Source of the DNA: Gordonia sp. (in: high G+C Gram-positive bacteria)
GTDB lineage: Bacteria; Actinomycetota; Actinomycetes; Mycobacteriales; Mycobacteriaceae
Length of the DNA stretch: 64,000 nucleotides
Assembly (NCBI RefSeq): GCF_020438995.1
Contig: NZ_JAGQTN010000275.1
Coordinates: 34,543 to 98,542 of the forward strand
Reading direction: 5' to 3'
Shown here one piece after another: positions 45,984 to 55,227 of this stretch. The notes below the pieces were generated by a model that was not told the origin of the DNA, ran no database searches, and saw only the letters and a program-made list of their open reading frames with translations. Positions within the stretch are counted from its first letter, which is position 1; every line of letters starts with the position of its first letter. Both the position numbers and the translations under genes were made by a program.

Positions 45984-47282
45984 ATGGCGATCACTGACAT
46001 CCCCGAGTACGCGCACCTGTCCGAGTCGGACATCGAGGCGCTGTGCGTGGAGCTCGACGCGATCCGGGCGGACATCGAGGCCGACCGCGGCGAGCGCGAC
46101 GCGCGCTATCTGCGCAATACGATCCGCTTCCAGCGAGGACTCGAACTCGCCGGGCGCGTACTGATCGCCGGTTCCACCAAGCGGTCACTCTGGTGGGCCG
46201 GCGCGTCGACGCTCGGCGTCGCCAAGATCGTCGAGAATATGGAACTCGGCCACAACGTGATGCACGGGCAGTGGGACTGGATGAACGACCCGGAGGTGCA
46301 CTCCACCTCCTGGGAATGGGACATCACCGGCCCGTCGGCGCACTGGAAGCACACCCACAACTACATCCATCACAAGTACACCAACGTGCTCGGGATGGAC
46401 GATGATGTGGGCTACGGCGTCCTGCGCGTGACCCGCGACCAGCGGTGGCGCCCCTACTACCTCGGCAACATCGTCTACAACACGCTCCTGGCGTTGCTGT
46501 TCCAGTGGGGTGTGGCCGTGCAGCACCTCGAGCTGGGCCGCAAGCGCAAGACCCCCGAGGCCAAGGCCGAGCTGCGGCGCGATCTGGCCGAGGTCGGCGC
46601 GAAGGCCGGCCGGCAGGTGGCCAAGGACTACGTGGTGTACCCGGCGCTCGTCGCGGCCACCACCGGCACCAAGGTCGGCCGTCGCCGGGCCTTCGCCAAG
46701 GCCGCCACGGCGAATGCGATGGCCAATGTCATCCGCAATGTGTGGACCAACGCGGTCATCTTCTGCGGGCACTTCCCCGACGGCGCCGAGAAGTTCACCA
46801 AGCAGGACGTCGACTCCGAGACCCAAGGTGAGTGGTACCTGCGGCAGATGCTCGGCAGCGCCAACTTCCGGTGCGGTCCGGTGCTGGCGTTTATGAGCGG
46901 CAACCTTTCGTACCAGATCGAGCACCATATCTTCCCGGACCTGCCGAGCAACCGGCTCGCCGAGATCTCCGTGCGGGTGCAGGCACTCTGCGACAAGTAC
47001 GACCTGCCCTACACCACCGGCTCGTTCCTGCTGCAGTACCTCAAGTCGTGGCGCACCATCGCCAAGCTGTCGCTTCCGGACAAGTACCTGACGGCGACCC
47101 GCGACGACGCCCCTGAAACCGCCTCCGAGAAGCGGTTCGAGGGCGAGTTCCCCGAGGGTGTGCGCCTGCACAGCACCATCGATCCGGCCACCGGCCGCCG
47201 GCGCGGCCTTCGCTCGGCCATCGCCTCGCTGCGGGGCAAGGGCCGTAAATCGGAGGGCATCGTCACCAGGCAGGCCGCCTAG
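45984..47282 (+). CDS. desA3: Acyl-CoA desaturase, DesA3-type (copy 1)
   Basis: A 432-residue membrane-bound di-iron delta-9 desaturase making oleoyl-CoA from stearoyl-CoA. Histidine boxes: HNVMH (about 90), HNYIHH (about 125) and QIEHH (about 312). Hydrophobic segments are weak, as in DesA3. Electron donor is probably the reductase encoded at 44150. Controlled by the palindrome just upstream. The C terminus is a basic tail. Confidence 0.9.
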   Translation: MAITDIPEYAHLSESDIEALCVELDAIRADIEADRGERDARYLRNTIRFQRGLELAGRVLIAGSTKRSLWWAGASTLGVAKIVENMELGHNVMHGQWDWMNDPEVHSTSWEWDITGPSAHWKHTHNYIHHKYTNVLGMDDDVGYGVLRVTRDQRWRPYYLGNIVYNTLLALLFQWGVAVQHLELGRKRKTPEAKAELRRDLAEVGAKAGRQVAKDYVVYPALVAATTGTKVGRRRAFAKAATANAMANVIRNVWTNAVIFCGHFPDGAEKFTKQDVDSETQGEWYLRQMLGSANFRCGPVLAFMSGNLSYQIEHHIFPDLPSNRLAEISVRVQALCDKYDLPYTTGSFLLQYLKSWRTIAKLSLPDKYLTATRDDAPETASEKRFEGEFPEGVRLHSTIDPATGRRRGLRSAIASLRGKGRKSEGIVTRQAA

Positions 47283-47305
47283 GGAGTGTCTGCCCAGCCG
47301 TCATA

Positions 47306-47366
47306 AACCCCACCGATACGCCGAGGCATCGACACTATTGTGATGCCTCGGCGTATCGGTGGGGTT
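47306..47366 (+). terminator. Very strong hairpin terminator
   Basis: Perfect 25-bp arms, left 47306-47330 (starts AACCCCACCGATACGCCG) and right 47342-47366, with an 11-nt loop, 23 bp after the desaturase stop. Confidence 0.82.
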
Positions 47367-47437
47367 CATGACAGGAGCCGTTGGGTGAGAGGAGGCTCGC
47401 AAGCCGGGCATCGAAGACTCAGGGCATACTTGTAGCA

Positions 47438-48664
47438 ATGGCGATTTCCGATATCAACACCTACGCGCATCTCACCGATGCCGACGTCGAGGCTCTGGGA
47501 CATGAACTCGACGCGATTCGTCGTGAGATCGAGGCGGACCGCGGTCTGCGTGACGTCCGGTACCTACACCGGACGATCAAGCTGCAGCGCTTCCTCGAAC
47601 TCTCCGGGCGGGTCGTGCTGCTCGGCAGCAACCGCAGATCGCTGTGGCTGCTGGGGACCACCGCGCTCGGGCTGGCCAAGATCATCGAGAACATGGAACT
47701 CGGGCACAACGTGATGCACGGGCAATGGGACTGGATGAACGACCCCGAGGTCCATTCGACCACCTACGAGTGGGATATGGTGTGCGCGTCACCGCACTGG
47801 AAGCATTCCCACAATTACATTCATCACAAATACACCAACGTGCTCGGGATGGACGACGACGTGGGCTACAAGGTTCTGCGCGTCACCCGCGACGAACCGT
47901 GGGCACCGCGGCGGCTATTTCAGCCGATCTCCAACCTCGTGCTCGCCTCCACCTTCGAATGGGGTATCGGCCTGCACGATATCGGCCTCCGTGAGATCAT
48001 CGACGGTGAAAAGCCGAAGGACGTGGGTATTCCGCAGCTGAAGCTGTTCGGGCGCAAGATCATTCGTCAGGTCGGCAAGGACTACGTACTTTATCCCGCG
48101 CTGACCGGACCCAATTTCTTCCACACGCTCACCGCCAATGCCACCGCAAATCTGATCCGCAATCTGTGGGCGTACGTGGTGATCTTCTGTGGCCATTTCC
48201 CCGACGGTGCCGAGAAATTCACGATCGACACTCTAGAACACGAGACGCAGGGTCAGTGGTATCTGCGGCAGATGCTCGGCAGTGCCAATTTTCATGCCGG
48301 TCCGGTGATGGCGTTCATGTCGGGCAACCTGTGCTACCAGATCGAACATCACCTTTTCCCCGATCTGCCGAGCAACCGGCTCGCCGAGATCTCGGTGCGG
48401 GTTCAGCAACTGTGCGAGAAGTACGACCTGCCCTACACCACCGGATCACTGCCGGTGCAGTACCTCAAGACGCTGCGCACCATCAACAAGCTCGCGCTGC
48501 CCGACCAGATGCTGCACGACACCGCCGACGACGCCCCCGAAACCGCGTCCGAGCGGCGCTTCGCCGCGCTCCCGAAGCCGCAGGGGCTGCGGATATCCGG
48601 CGGACTCAAGACGGCGATCGCGCAATCGCGTGAGCAGCGCAGGCAGCGCAAGGTCCGGAGGTAG
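47438..48664 (+). CDS. Acyl-CoA desaturase, DesA3-type (copy 2)
   Basis: A 408-residue paralogue of the preceding protein with the same histidine boxes (HNVMH, HNYIHH, QIEHH) and C-terminal TLRTINKLALPDQMLHDTAD. Lacks the palindromic operator of copy 1. CATACT at 47425-47430 could be a -10 box placing the transcript start at or next to the ATG, i.e. a leaderless message. The in-frame start at 47381 has no support. Probably differs from copy 1 in regulation or chain length. Confidence 0.88.
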   Translation: MAISDINTYAHLTDADVEALGHELDAIRREIEADRGLRDVRYLHRTIKLQRFLELSGRVVLLGSNRRSLWLLGTTALGLAKIIENMELGHNVMHGQWDWMNDPEVHSTTYEWDMVCASPHWKHSHNYIHHKYTNVLGMDDDVGYKVLRVTRDEPWAPRRLFQPISNLVLASTFEWGIGLHDIGLREIIDGEKPKDVGIPQLKLFGRKIIRQVGKDYVLYPALTGPNFFHTLTANATANLIRNLWAYVVIFCGHFPDGAEKFTIDTLEHETQGQWYLRQMLGSANFHAGPVMAFMSGNLCYQIEHHLFPDLPSNRLAEISVRVQQLCEKYDLPYTTGSLPVQYLKTLRTINKLALPDQMLHDTADDAPETASERRFAALPKPQGLRISGGLKTAIAQSREQRRQRKVRR

Positions 48665-48695
48665 CGGCGCTCCCGCGGGTGGGTAGGCTGGCCCG

Positions 48696-49244
48696 ATGGG
48701 ATCCGAGACCGTGGCAACCGTCCGTGATGCGATGCTGGAGCGCGTCTCCTGGCCCAAGGTGACCGACGACGCCCCCGACCACGACGAGCTCGTCGGCCTG
48801 GTCGCCGCGGCCGGCCGGGTCGCAGATCATGCAGGTCTCACGCCGTGGCGGCTGATCGAGTTGCGCGAGGACGACAGGGTTCGGCTCGGCGCCGCGTTCA
48901 CCGAGGTCCTCGGTCACGACGGATCGGCGGACAAGCCGCTGCGCGCCCCGCTGCTCATCGCGATCGTGTCCAGCACCAAACCCCACCCCAAGGTTCCCGA
49001 CTGGGAACAGGAAGCGGTGGCCGCCGGCGTCGGCCACGCGTTGAGCCTGCTGCTCGACGAAGCCGGCTACGGCGTCATCTGGCGCACCGGACCGTTCACC
49101 CACGCCGAACCCGTCGCCCGCCTACATGGCCTCGGCGAGAACGAAAAACTCCTCGGCTGGCTCTATGTCGGTGGCAAGCCCGACATGGCTCGTGCCGGCC
49201 ACCCCGTCGACGCCGAACAGTTTCTCACCCGCCTGCCGGTATAG
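48696..49244 (+). CDS. Nitroreductase-family protein
   Basis: A 182-residue FMN-dependent oxidoreductase of the small nitroreductase type (YdjA-like): RVADHAGLTPWRLIEL, LLIAIVSSTKPHPKVPDWEQ and a C-terminal LGENEKLLGWLYVG. Physiological substrate unknown. Its 3' end overlaps that of rsgA by 20 bp on the opposite strand. Confidence 0.85.
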   Translation: MGSETVATVRDAMLERVSWPKVTDDAPDHDELVGLVAAAGRVADHAGLTPWRLIELREDDRVRLGAAFTEVLGHDGSADKPLRAPLLIAIVSSTKPHPKVPDWEQEAVAAGVGHALSLLLDEAGYGVIWRTGPFTHAEPVARLHGLGENEKLLGWLYVGGKPDMARAGHPVDAEQFLTRLPV

Positions 49245-50295
49245 GCGGATCGGCTTCGGGATCGTCGGCGTGCTGCGTGCCCGAGGTGACCGCGATCAGC
49301 AATTGACGCACCGCCATCGCCCGGCGCAGCGAATGGCCCGACAACGCGTCGAGCGCGCATTCCGGGTCGGCCGGCGGGCCGAGATGTGAACAGCCACGCG
49401 GGCATTCGTCGATGGTGTCGCGCAGGTCGGCGAACGCGTCGACGATGTCGTCGGGGCCCACGTGGGCCAGCCCGAAGGACCGGATTCCAGGTGTGTCTAC
49501 GACCCAGCCGTCACATTTCCCCGTCGCTTCGCTCGCCCCGTTTCCGTCCGGCAGTGGCAGGGCCACCGACTGGGTGGAGGTGTGCCGTCCCTTGCCGACT
49601 CCGGATACCACTCCGGTGGCCCGATCTGCCTCGGGGACAAGACGATTCACCAGCGTCGACTTGCCGACGCCGGAATGCCCGATCAGTGCGGTGATCTTCC
49701 CGGACAGTATCGCGGTCACCTCGGTGAGATCGTCGTCGCGGCCGGCGATGACCACCGGCAGATCCAGATCGGCGAATGCCGCGGCGAAGTCGGCCGGATC
49801 GGCCAGATCCGACTTGGTCAGACACAGGATCGGTGACAGTCCACCCACGTACGCGGCGGCCAGGGCACGTTCGACGAAACCGGTGCGCGGTGGCGGATCG
49901 GCCAGCGCCGTCACGATCAGCAGTTGATCGGCATTGGCGACGACGATCCGCTCATATGGATCGGTGTCGTCTGCAGTGCGCCGCAACACCGTCGAGCGAT
50001 CGGCAACCTTCACGATCCGGGCGAGCGTGTCCTTGCGGCCCGTCAGGTCGCCGACGACGCCGACCTGATCGCCCACGACCACCGGTGTTCGGCCCAACTC
50101 GCGTGCCCGCATCGCCACCACCCGGCGGTCGGGGTCGCCGCCGATCACACACCCCCAGCGGCCCCGGTCCACCGACACCACCATCGCCTCGGCTGCATCA
50201 TCATGTGCCGGACGGGTTTTCGTCCTCGGCCGACTGCCCTTGCCCGGCCGCACCCGAACATCGGACTCGTCGTAACTGGTCGCTGCTCGCCTCAT
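49225..50295 (-). CDS. rsgA: Ribosome small-subunit GTPase RsgA
   Basis: A 356-residue circularly permuted GTPase for late 30S assembly. It has an OB domain (VIGGDPDRRVVAMRARELGR), then G4 LTKSD, G1 GHSGVGKST and G3 DTPGIRSF. A C-terminal zinc motif reads CPRGCSHLG and a later Cys. The basic N terminus is typical. As in mycobacteria it neighbours aroA; here repeat copy 2 lies between them. Confidence 0.95.
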   Translation of the reverse strand: MRRAATSYDESDVRVRPGKGSRPRTKTRPAHDDAAEAMVVSVDRGRWGCVIGGDPDRRVVAMRARELGRTPVVVGDQVGVVGDLTGRKDTLARIVKVADRSTVLRRTADDTDPYERIVVANADQLLIVTALADPPPRTGFVERALAAAYVGGLSPILCLTKSDLADPADFAAAFADLDLPVVIAGRDDDLTEVTAILSGKITALIGHSGVGKSTLVNRLVPEADRATGVVSGVGKGRHTSTQSVALPLPDGNGASEATGKCDGWVVDTPGIRSFGLAHVGPDDIVDAFADLRDTIDECPRGCSHLGPPADPECALDALSGHSLRRAMAVRQLLIAVTSGTQHADDPEADPPIPAGG

Positions 50296-50341
50296 TTCGC
50301 GGCTCGCGTCGAGGTTGAGGTGGTTGCGTCAGGTTCGAAAG

Positions 50342-50595
50342 GTCGCCGGACCCTTCGCGACCCTCGCTCCTTCGTCGCATCGGCCTCAGGGATCAAGATG
50401 TGTGGTTGGCTTGTTGTGGCTTTGGCCTCAGGGATCAAGATGTGTGGTTGGCTTGTTGTGGCTTTGGCCTCAGGGATCAAGATGCGTGGTTGCCTTGTTG
50501 CGGGTTTGGGCTTGAGGCGGCGTGACGGGCGTCTTGATCCCTGAGGAGCTGTCGGGCGAGCTTGCGAGCCGACTGCGACGCGTTGGGTCCGGTGA
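50342..50595. repeat. Interspersed inverted-arm repeat, copy 2
   Basis: Left arm 50342-50397 begins GTCGCCGGACCC and ends CCTCAGGGATCAAG; the right arm 50533-50595 begins CTTGATCCCTGAGG and ends GGGTCCGGTGA. The interior has GGCCTCAGGGATCAAG at 50382, 50424 and 50466, an exact 42-bp period. It fills the space between rsgA (5' end) and aroA (3' end). A flanking stretch at 50312-50341 is shared with copy 3. Confidence 0.85.
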
Positions 50596-50635
50596 GATGG
50601 GGCTCCCAACGGCTGTACGACGGTCCTTGGAGAGA

Positions 50636-51901
50636 TCAAGCGGCGCCTGCGATCATCTGGTGCCACATGGCGGGGAAGTCGGGGAGGGTTTTGGCGGTGG
50701 TCTCGATGTCGTCGACGTCGACATCGTCGGTGACCAGGCCGATGAGCGCGCCGGCGGTGGCCATGCGGTGATCGGCGTACGAGAGCCAGTGGCCACCGTG
50801 CAGCGGTGCGGGCTCGATGCGCAGGCCGTCGTCGGTTTCGGTGACCTTGCCGCCGAGCCGGTTGATCTCGGTGGCCAGCGCCTCCAGCCGGTTGGTTTCA
50901 TGCCCGCGCAGGTGCGCAATCCCCGAGAGCACCGACGTGCCGTCGGCCAGGGCCGCTAGGGCCGCGATGGTCGGGGTCAGTTCGCCGATGTCGTGCAGGT
51001 CGATACTGATGGGGGACAGTCGGTCCGGGCCGTCCACCGTCAGCAGACCGCCGGAAAGCGTTACTTCACAACCCATGTCGCGCAGCACGTCGGTGATCTG
51101 GGCACCCGGCTGGGTGGTCACGGCGGGCCAGTATGGAACGGTGACGGTCCCACCGGTGGCAGCGGCGGCCGCCAAAAACGCTGCGGCATTGGACAAATCG
51201 GGTTCGATAACCCAGTCGACGGCCTTGATCGGCCCGGGCGCCACCCGCCACGTGTTGGCTTCGGAGGTGTCCACCGCCACCCCGGCAGTCCTGAGCATGT
51301 CGACGGTCATGTCGATGTGCGGCGTCGACGGCACCGGCTTGCCCACATGATGCACGGTGACACCGTCGTCGAACCTCGGCGCCGACAGCAGCAGCCCCGA
51401 CACGAATTGCGACGACGCCGATGCGTCGATGGTCACCGCGCCACCGGCGGCGCGGCCGGTGCCGTTGACCGTGAACGGCAGCGCGTCGCCATCGACGTCC
51501 ACCCCCAGCACCCGCAATGCGCCGAGGATCGTCGACTGCGGCCGGGATCGTGCCTGCTCGTCGGCGTCGAAGCGGACCGGTCCGTCGGCGAACGCGGCGA
51601 CCGGCGGCAGGAATCGCATGACCGTGCCGGCGAGACCGCAGTACACGTCGGCGCCGTGCAGCGGGGCAGGGGTCAGGGTGACGGTCGTGGGGGTCTCACC
51701 CGACTCGATGTCCACCCCCAGCGCCGCGAGCGCGCCGAGCATGAGGTCGGTGTCGCGGCTGCGCAGTACCCCGCGCACCGTCGAGGGCCCGTCGGCCAGT
51801 GCCGCCAGGATCAGGGCGCGATTGGTGATGGACTTGGATCCGGGCAACTCGACGGTCGCCGTCACCGGCCCGGTGACCCTGGGGGCACGCCATACTGTCA
51901 T
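50636..51901 (-). CDS. aroA: 3-phosphoshikimate 1-carboxyvinyltransferase (EPSP synthase)
   Basis: Joins PEP to shikimate-3-phosphate in aromatic amino acid synthesis. 421 residues with the PEP-binding [20 protein letters not shown], the [15 protein letters not shown] segment and the C-terminal [16 protein letters not shown]. Start at ATG 51901. The position beside rsgA matches Rv3227-Rv3228. Confidence 0.96.
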   Translation of the reverse strand: MTVWRAPRVTGPVTATVELPGSKSITNRALILAALADGPSTVRGVLRSRDTDLMLGALAALGVDIESGETPTTVTLTPAPLHGADVYCGLAGTVMRFLPPVAAFADGPVRFDADEQARSRPQSTILGALRVLGVDVDGDALPFTVNGTGRAAGGAVTIDASASSQFVSGLLLSAPRFDDGVTVHHVGKPVPSTPHIDMTVDMLRTAGVAVDTSEANTWRVAPGPIKAVDWVIEPDLSNAAAFLAAAAATGGTVTVPYWPAVTTQPGAQITDVLRDMGCEVTLSGGLLTVDGPDRLSPISIDLHDIGELTPTIAALAALADGTSVLSGIAHLRGHETNRLEALATEINRLGGKVTETDDGLRIEPAPLHGGHWLSYADHRMATAGALIGLVTDDVDVDDIETTAKTLPDFPAMWHQMIAGAA

Positions 51902-51931
51902 TCGTTCAGTCTGTCATCACCGGGTATTCCG

Positions 51932-52315
51932 CTACGTCCGCAGGTCGCGGCGCAGCGGATGGTCCTCGGGGATCTCGACGACGATCAGCGTGCGGCCGTC
52001 GGGGTCGGCGATGTGCATCTCGATCAGGCCCCACGGTTCGGTGACCGGTTCGCGGGTCACGGTCACGCCGGCGTCGCGCAGTTGCTTCTCGGTGCCTGCG
52101 ATGTCACGGACCTGCAACCACAGTGCCGCCCCGGACGTGCCGACCTGTTCGGCCGACATGTGTCCGGGCACCTCGATGAACCCGGACCCGGCGTGGAAGA
52201 CGATCCCGCCGGGATACTCGCGGGCCACCGCGAGGCCGAGCTGGTCGCGGTAGAACCGTTGCAACCGAACCGGGTCGGGCGAGCGCAGCAGGACCCGACT
52301 GATCAGGACCTCCAT
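51932..52315 (-). CDS. VOC (glyoxalase-fold) protein
   Basis: A 127-residue vicinal-oxygen-chelate protein with two beta-alpha-beta-beta-beta modules (SRVLLRSPDPVRLQRFYRDQ; IADPDGRTLIVVEIPED). Metal ligands cannot be assigned with certainty. The family covers dioxygenases, glyoxalases and resistance proteins, so function is open. The ATG at 52315 follows the next gene's stop by four bases; the two are probably co-transcribed. Confidence 0.8.
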   Translation of the reverse strand: MEVLISRVLLRSPDPVRLQRFYRDQLGLAVAREYPGGIVFHAGSGFIEVPGHMSAEQVGTSGAALWLQVRDIAGTEKQLRDAGVTVTREPVTEPWGLIEMHIADPDGRTLIVVEIPEDHPLRRDLRT

Positions 52316-52319
52316 CCGC

Positions 52320-52541
52320 TCACCTGCCCTCGGTGGCGCCACCGCTGCCACCCACGGCATGGCCCCGGTCGATGGGTGCCGACGTGCGCGCGGCATCGTA
52401 GATCGCCTTCTCCCGGGTGATGCGATCCGTCTCACCGATCGGCTTGGCGTCGCCGAATGCGAACGGCGACTCCTGCTCGTAGGTGTGCGGAACGTCCGGG
52501 TCGGGTTCGGGCGCGGGCTGGGGATGATCTGAGCTGGACAT
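52320..52541 (-). CDS. Small acidic hypothetical protein (73 aa)
   Basis: Begins MSSSDHPQPAPEPDPDVPHT and continues through YEQESPFAFGDAKPIGETDR to a Gly-rich end. Pro/Asp-rich and probably disordered at the N terminus. GGAAGG precedes the ATG at 52541. Four bases from the VOC gene and 17 bp from the permease stop, so all three may be one transcript. No family recognised. Confidence 0.55.
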   Translation of the reverse strand: MSSSDHPQPAPEPDPDVPHTYEQESPFAFGDAKPIGETDRITREKAIYDAARTSAPIDRGHAVGGSGGATEGR

Positions 52542-52558
52542 ACCTTCCACGATAGGCG

Positions 52559-54244
52559 TCACTGGCTGCCGCGTTTGGAGAAGTCGCCGTGGGTGTAGCC
52601 GTCCCACTTCTCGAACAGCCGCAACACCTTCGGATCACCGAGGCTCTTGATCCAGTCGCACAGTTCCTTGGGTGCCGACGGGTTGGTGACGATGAACGGG
52701 TGCAGACCCTCGTCCCGTTGCGCCAGGTACCGCAAGGTCTCCTCGGTGGTCGCCGGGTCGGCGGCCAGCAGTGCGTCGCGGGGGTCGAACGCCGGGCCGC
52801 GCGGGGCGTCGGAGGCCGACGGCGCGACATCGATCTCGCCGGTGTTGTGGTAGTCGACAGGGTCGATCGAGGTGGATTTGGTGTTGAGCAACAGGTTCAG
52901 GATGATCGCGCACAGTGCGCCCGCCGAGATGCCCGAGTGGAAGATGGTCTGGAACCAGTCCGGGAACTGGTGGTACAGGTCCAGTTTCACGTTCACCGGC
53001 TCGTCACCGGAACGGTCGGTGTAGTACAGGCTCGCCTCGGTCAGCAATGCCACACCGATCGAGATGGCCACCACCAGGATGTTGGTGTTGTTGAACTTGA
53101 CCTTGGACAGGGTCCGGATGCCGCTGGCCGCGACCATGCCGAACAGTGCGACACCGGCGCCGCCGAGCACCGGCTGCGGGATGCCCTCGACGATCGCGCC
53201 CATCTTGGGTAGCAGACCGAAGATCACCAGGATGGCGCCGGCGCACGTCGCGACGTGCCGGGTCCGCACGCCGGTGATGGCCACCAGACCGACGTTCTGC
53301 GCGAACGCGGTGTACGGGAACGTGTTGAACACGCCGCCGAGGACGGTGCCCAGTCCGTCGGCGCGCATACCGTCGGCAAGTTTCTGCGGGGTGATCTTCT
53401 TGTCGACGATCTCGCCGACGGCGACGATGTCGCCGGTGGTCTCGGTCATGATCACGATGGCGACGATGATCATCGAGATGATGGCGCTGAGCTGGAACTC
53501 GGGCAGACCGAACTGGAACGGCTGGGGAATGCCGACCCAGGCGTTCTCGCCGACGGCATCCCAGTTGGGCAGGCCGAACGGAATGGAGATCAGGGTGCCG
53601 ATGATCAGGCCGAGCAGCACCGACACCCGGCGGATCGAGTCGGGCGCAAACCGTTCGATGGCCAGGATGATGACCAGCGTGCCGAAACCGAACGCGATCG
53701 CCTTGGGCTCACCGAAGTCCTCGCCCTTGGCGGTTCCGCCGCCGAACCAGCCGGCCGCCACCCGCATCAGTGACACACCGATGATCACGATGATGGTGCC
53801 GGTCACCAGCGGCGGGAAGAATCTGACCAGCTTTCCGATGACCGGAGCCATGACGATCATGAAGACACCCGAGGCGATCACCGCGCCGTAGATGGCGGTG
53901 ATGCCGTGGCTGGTGCCGATGGTGATCATCGGGCCGACGGCCGCGAACGTCACACCCTGCATCAGCGGCAGTCGCACACCGAATCGCCAGAATCCGACCG
54001 ACTGGATCAGCGTGGCGATGCCGGCCACGAACAGGTCGGCCATGATGAGGTGGACGATGTCGCCCTCTTCGAGCTGGCCGGCGCTGACCATCGCGCCGCC
54101 GACGATGAGCGGAACCGCCACCGCGCCCGCGTACATCGCGAGGACATGCTGCAAGCCGAGCGGGAACAGTTTGATGAACGGGGGGATCTCGTCAACGGGA
54201 TGCGGGGTCGCTTTGCCGTTTTTGATCATGTCGAGGACAGCCAT
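52559..54244 (-). CDS. NCS2 nucleobase permease with C-terminal LRV-like extension
   Basis: 561 residues. Residues 1-460 form a xanthine/uric acid-type NCS2 symporter with about 14 membrane segments: LGLQHVLAMYAGAVAVPLIV near the start, QNVGLVAITGVRTRHVA in the signature region. Residues 485-555 form a soluble extension (ALLAADPATTEETLRYLAQR, then LHPFIVTNPSAPKELCDWIK) with two units resembling variant leucine-rich repeats. The ATG at 54244 is chosen; the frame to 54592 runs through the upstream region of tetR. Confidence 0.88.
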   Translation of the reverse strand: MAVLDMIKNGKATPHPVDEIPPFIKLFPLGLQHVLAMYAGAVAVPLIVGGAMVSAGQLEEGDIVHLIMADLFVAGIATLIQSVGFWRFGVRLPLMQGVTFAAVGPMITIGTSHGITAIYGAVIASGVFMIVMAPVIGKLVRFFPPLVTGTIIVIIGVSLMRVAAGWFGGGTAKGEDFGEPKAIAFGFGTLVIILAIERFAPDSIRRVSVLLGLIIGTLISIPFGLPNWDAVGENAWVGIPQPFQFGLPEFQLSAIISMIIVAIVIMTETTGDIVAVGEIVDKKITPQKLADGMRADGLGTVLGGVFNTFPYTAFAQNVGLVAITGVRTRHVATCAGAILVIFGLLPKMGAIVEGIPQPVLGGAGVALFGMVAASGIRTLSKVKFNNTNILVVAISIGVALLTEASLYYTDRSGDEPVNVKLDLYHQFPDWFQTIFHSGISAGALCAIILNLLLNTKSTSIDPVDYHNTGEIDVAPSASDAPRGPAFDPRDALLAADPATTEETLRYLAQRDEGLHPFIVTNPSAPKELCDWIKSLGDPKVLRLFEKWDGYTHGDFSKRGSQ

Positions 54245-54475
54245 GGGAATGGTGTACGGCCGCGTTGTTTCGGCCGCACCGCTCGCACGTGACGTCGGTG
54301 TTTCCCGCGGAATATATTGCCCGCGGGCGCGTCGCACCGTCGGCGACCATGACTGGCAGACCCGGGTGATAGGGTGTTTGACCATTCCGGGATGCGGCGA
54401 TGAGCAGTGGCGATCCGCTGTCCCCTGACCGGTAGACGGCGCACGACGCAGGGCATGCGGACGCATGACGGGACC

Positions 54476-54517
54476 TGACAGACGGCAACCTGACAGATGA
54501 CCCTGAGATATGACAGA
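54476..54517. promoter_or_regulatory. TGACAGA direct repeats
   Basis: TGACAGA occurs at 54476-54482, 54491-54497 and 54511-54517, between the divergent permease and TetR genes and ending 12 bp before the TetR start. It could be a binding site for the regulator. No palindrome is obvious in the rest of this 284-bp gap. Confidence 0.3.
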
Positions 54518-54528
54518 GCGGAGCAGCC

Positions 54529-55173
54529 GTGCAGATGACCGATGCCTTTGACCTCGACTGGGCGGGTCTGCGCCGTATTCCGCAGCAGGCACGCAGCCGC
54601 GAGCGGCTGATGCAGGTGCTGGCCGCGGCCGACCGCATCCTCGTCGCCGAAGGCCCGGCGGTGCTGACCACCACCCGCGTCGCCGAGGAGGCGGGCGTGT
54701 CGGTGGCCTCGCTGTACCAGTATCTGCCCGACCGGGACGCGATCATCGAGACCCTGGCCGAAACCTATCTGCATCGTCTGGAGAACCGGATGAACGGGCT
54801 GCTCCGGTCGGCGGGTCAGCGGACGTGGTCCGATCCGGTCGGAATCCTGTTCGACGCGTTCGTCGACGCCTACCGCTCCGAGGACGGCTTCCGGGCGTTG
54901 TGGTTCAGCCGGTCGCTGACGGATGCGACGCAGGCGGCCGACCGAGAACACAAGCGGCGGATGGCCGAGATGCTGCGCCAGATCCTGATGCAGCAGGGCA
55001 TCCCGGATTCGCTGCGGCTCGACGTGGTGGCCCGGTCGGCGCATCTGGTGGCAGACACCATGCTGCAGGAGGCTTTTCGTACGGATCCCGACGGCGATGC
55101 GGCGCTGATCGAGGAGGCCAAGACGATCCTGCGCGGCTACCTGCGTGAATACCTGGCCACAGCGGAGTTGTAA
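54529..55173 (+). CDS. TetR-family regulator
   Basis: A 214-residue regulator with an N-terminal helix-turn-helix (TTTRVAEEAGVSVASLYQYL) and a C-terminal ligand domain. Divergent from the nucleobase permease, so local control of that gene is plausible. Start: GTG at 54529 or ATG at 54535. Confidence 0.88.
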   Translation: MQMTDAFDLDWAGLRRIPQQARSRERLMQVLAAADRILVAEGPAVLTTTRVAEEAGVSVASLYQYLPDRDAIIETLAETYLHRLENRMNGLLRSAGQRTWSDPVGILFDAFVDAYRSEDGFRALWFSRSLTDATQAADREHKRRMAEMLRQILMQQGIPDSLRLDVVARSAHLVADTMLQEAFRTDPDGDAALIEEAKTILRGYLREYLATAEL

Positions 55174-55184
55174 GACGGTGTCAT

Positions 55185-55223
55185 GCGGTGGATCCGAGCC
55201 AGGTCCTGGCTCGGATCCACCGC
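55185..55223. terminator. Bidirectional hairpin terminator
   Basis: Perfect 18-bp arms GCGGTGGATCCGAGCCAG and CTGGCTCGGATCCACCGC with a 3-nt loop, between the convergent tetR and PH-domain genes. Confidence 0.8.
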
Positions 55224-55227
55224 ACAG

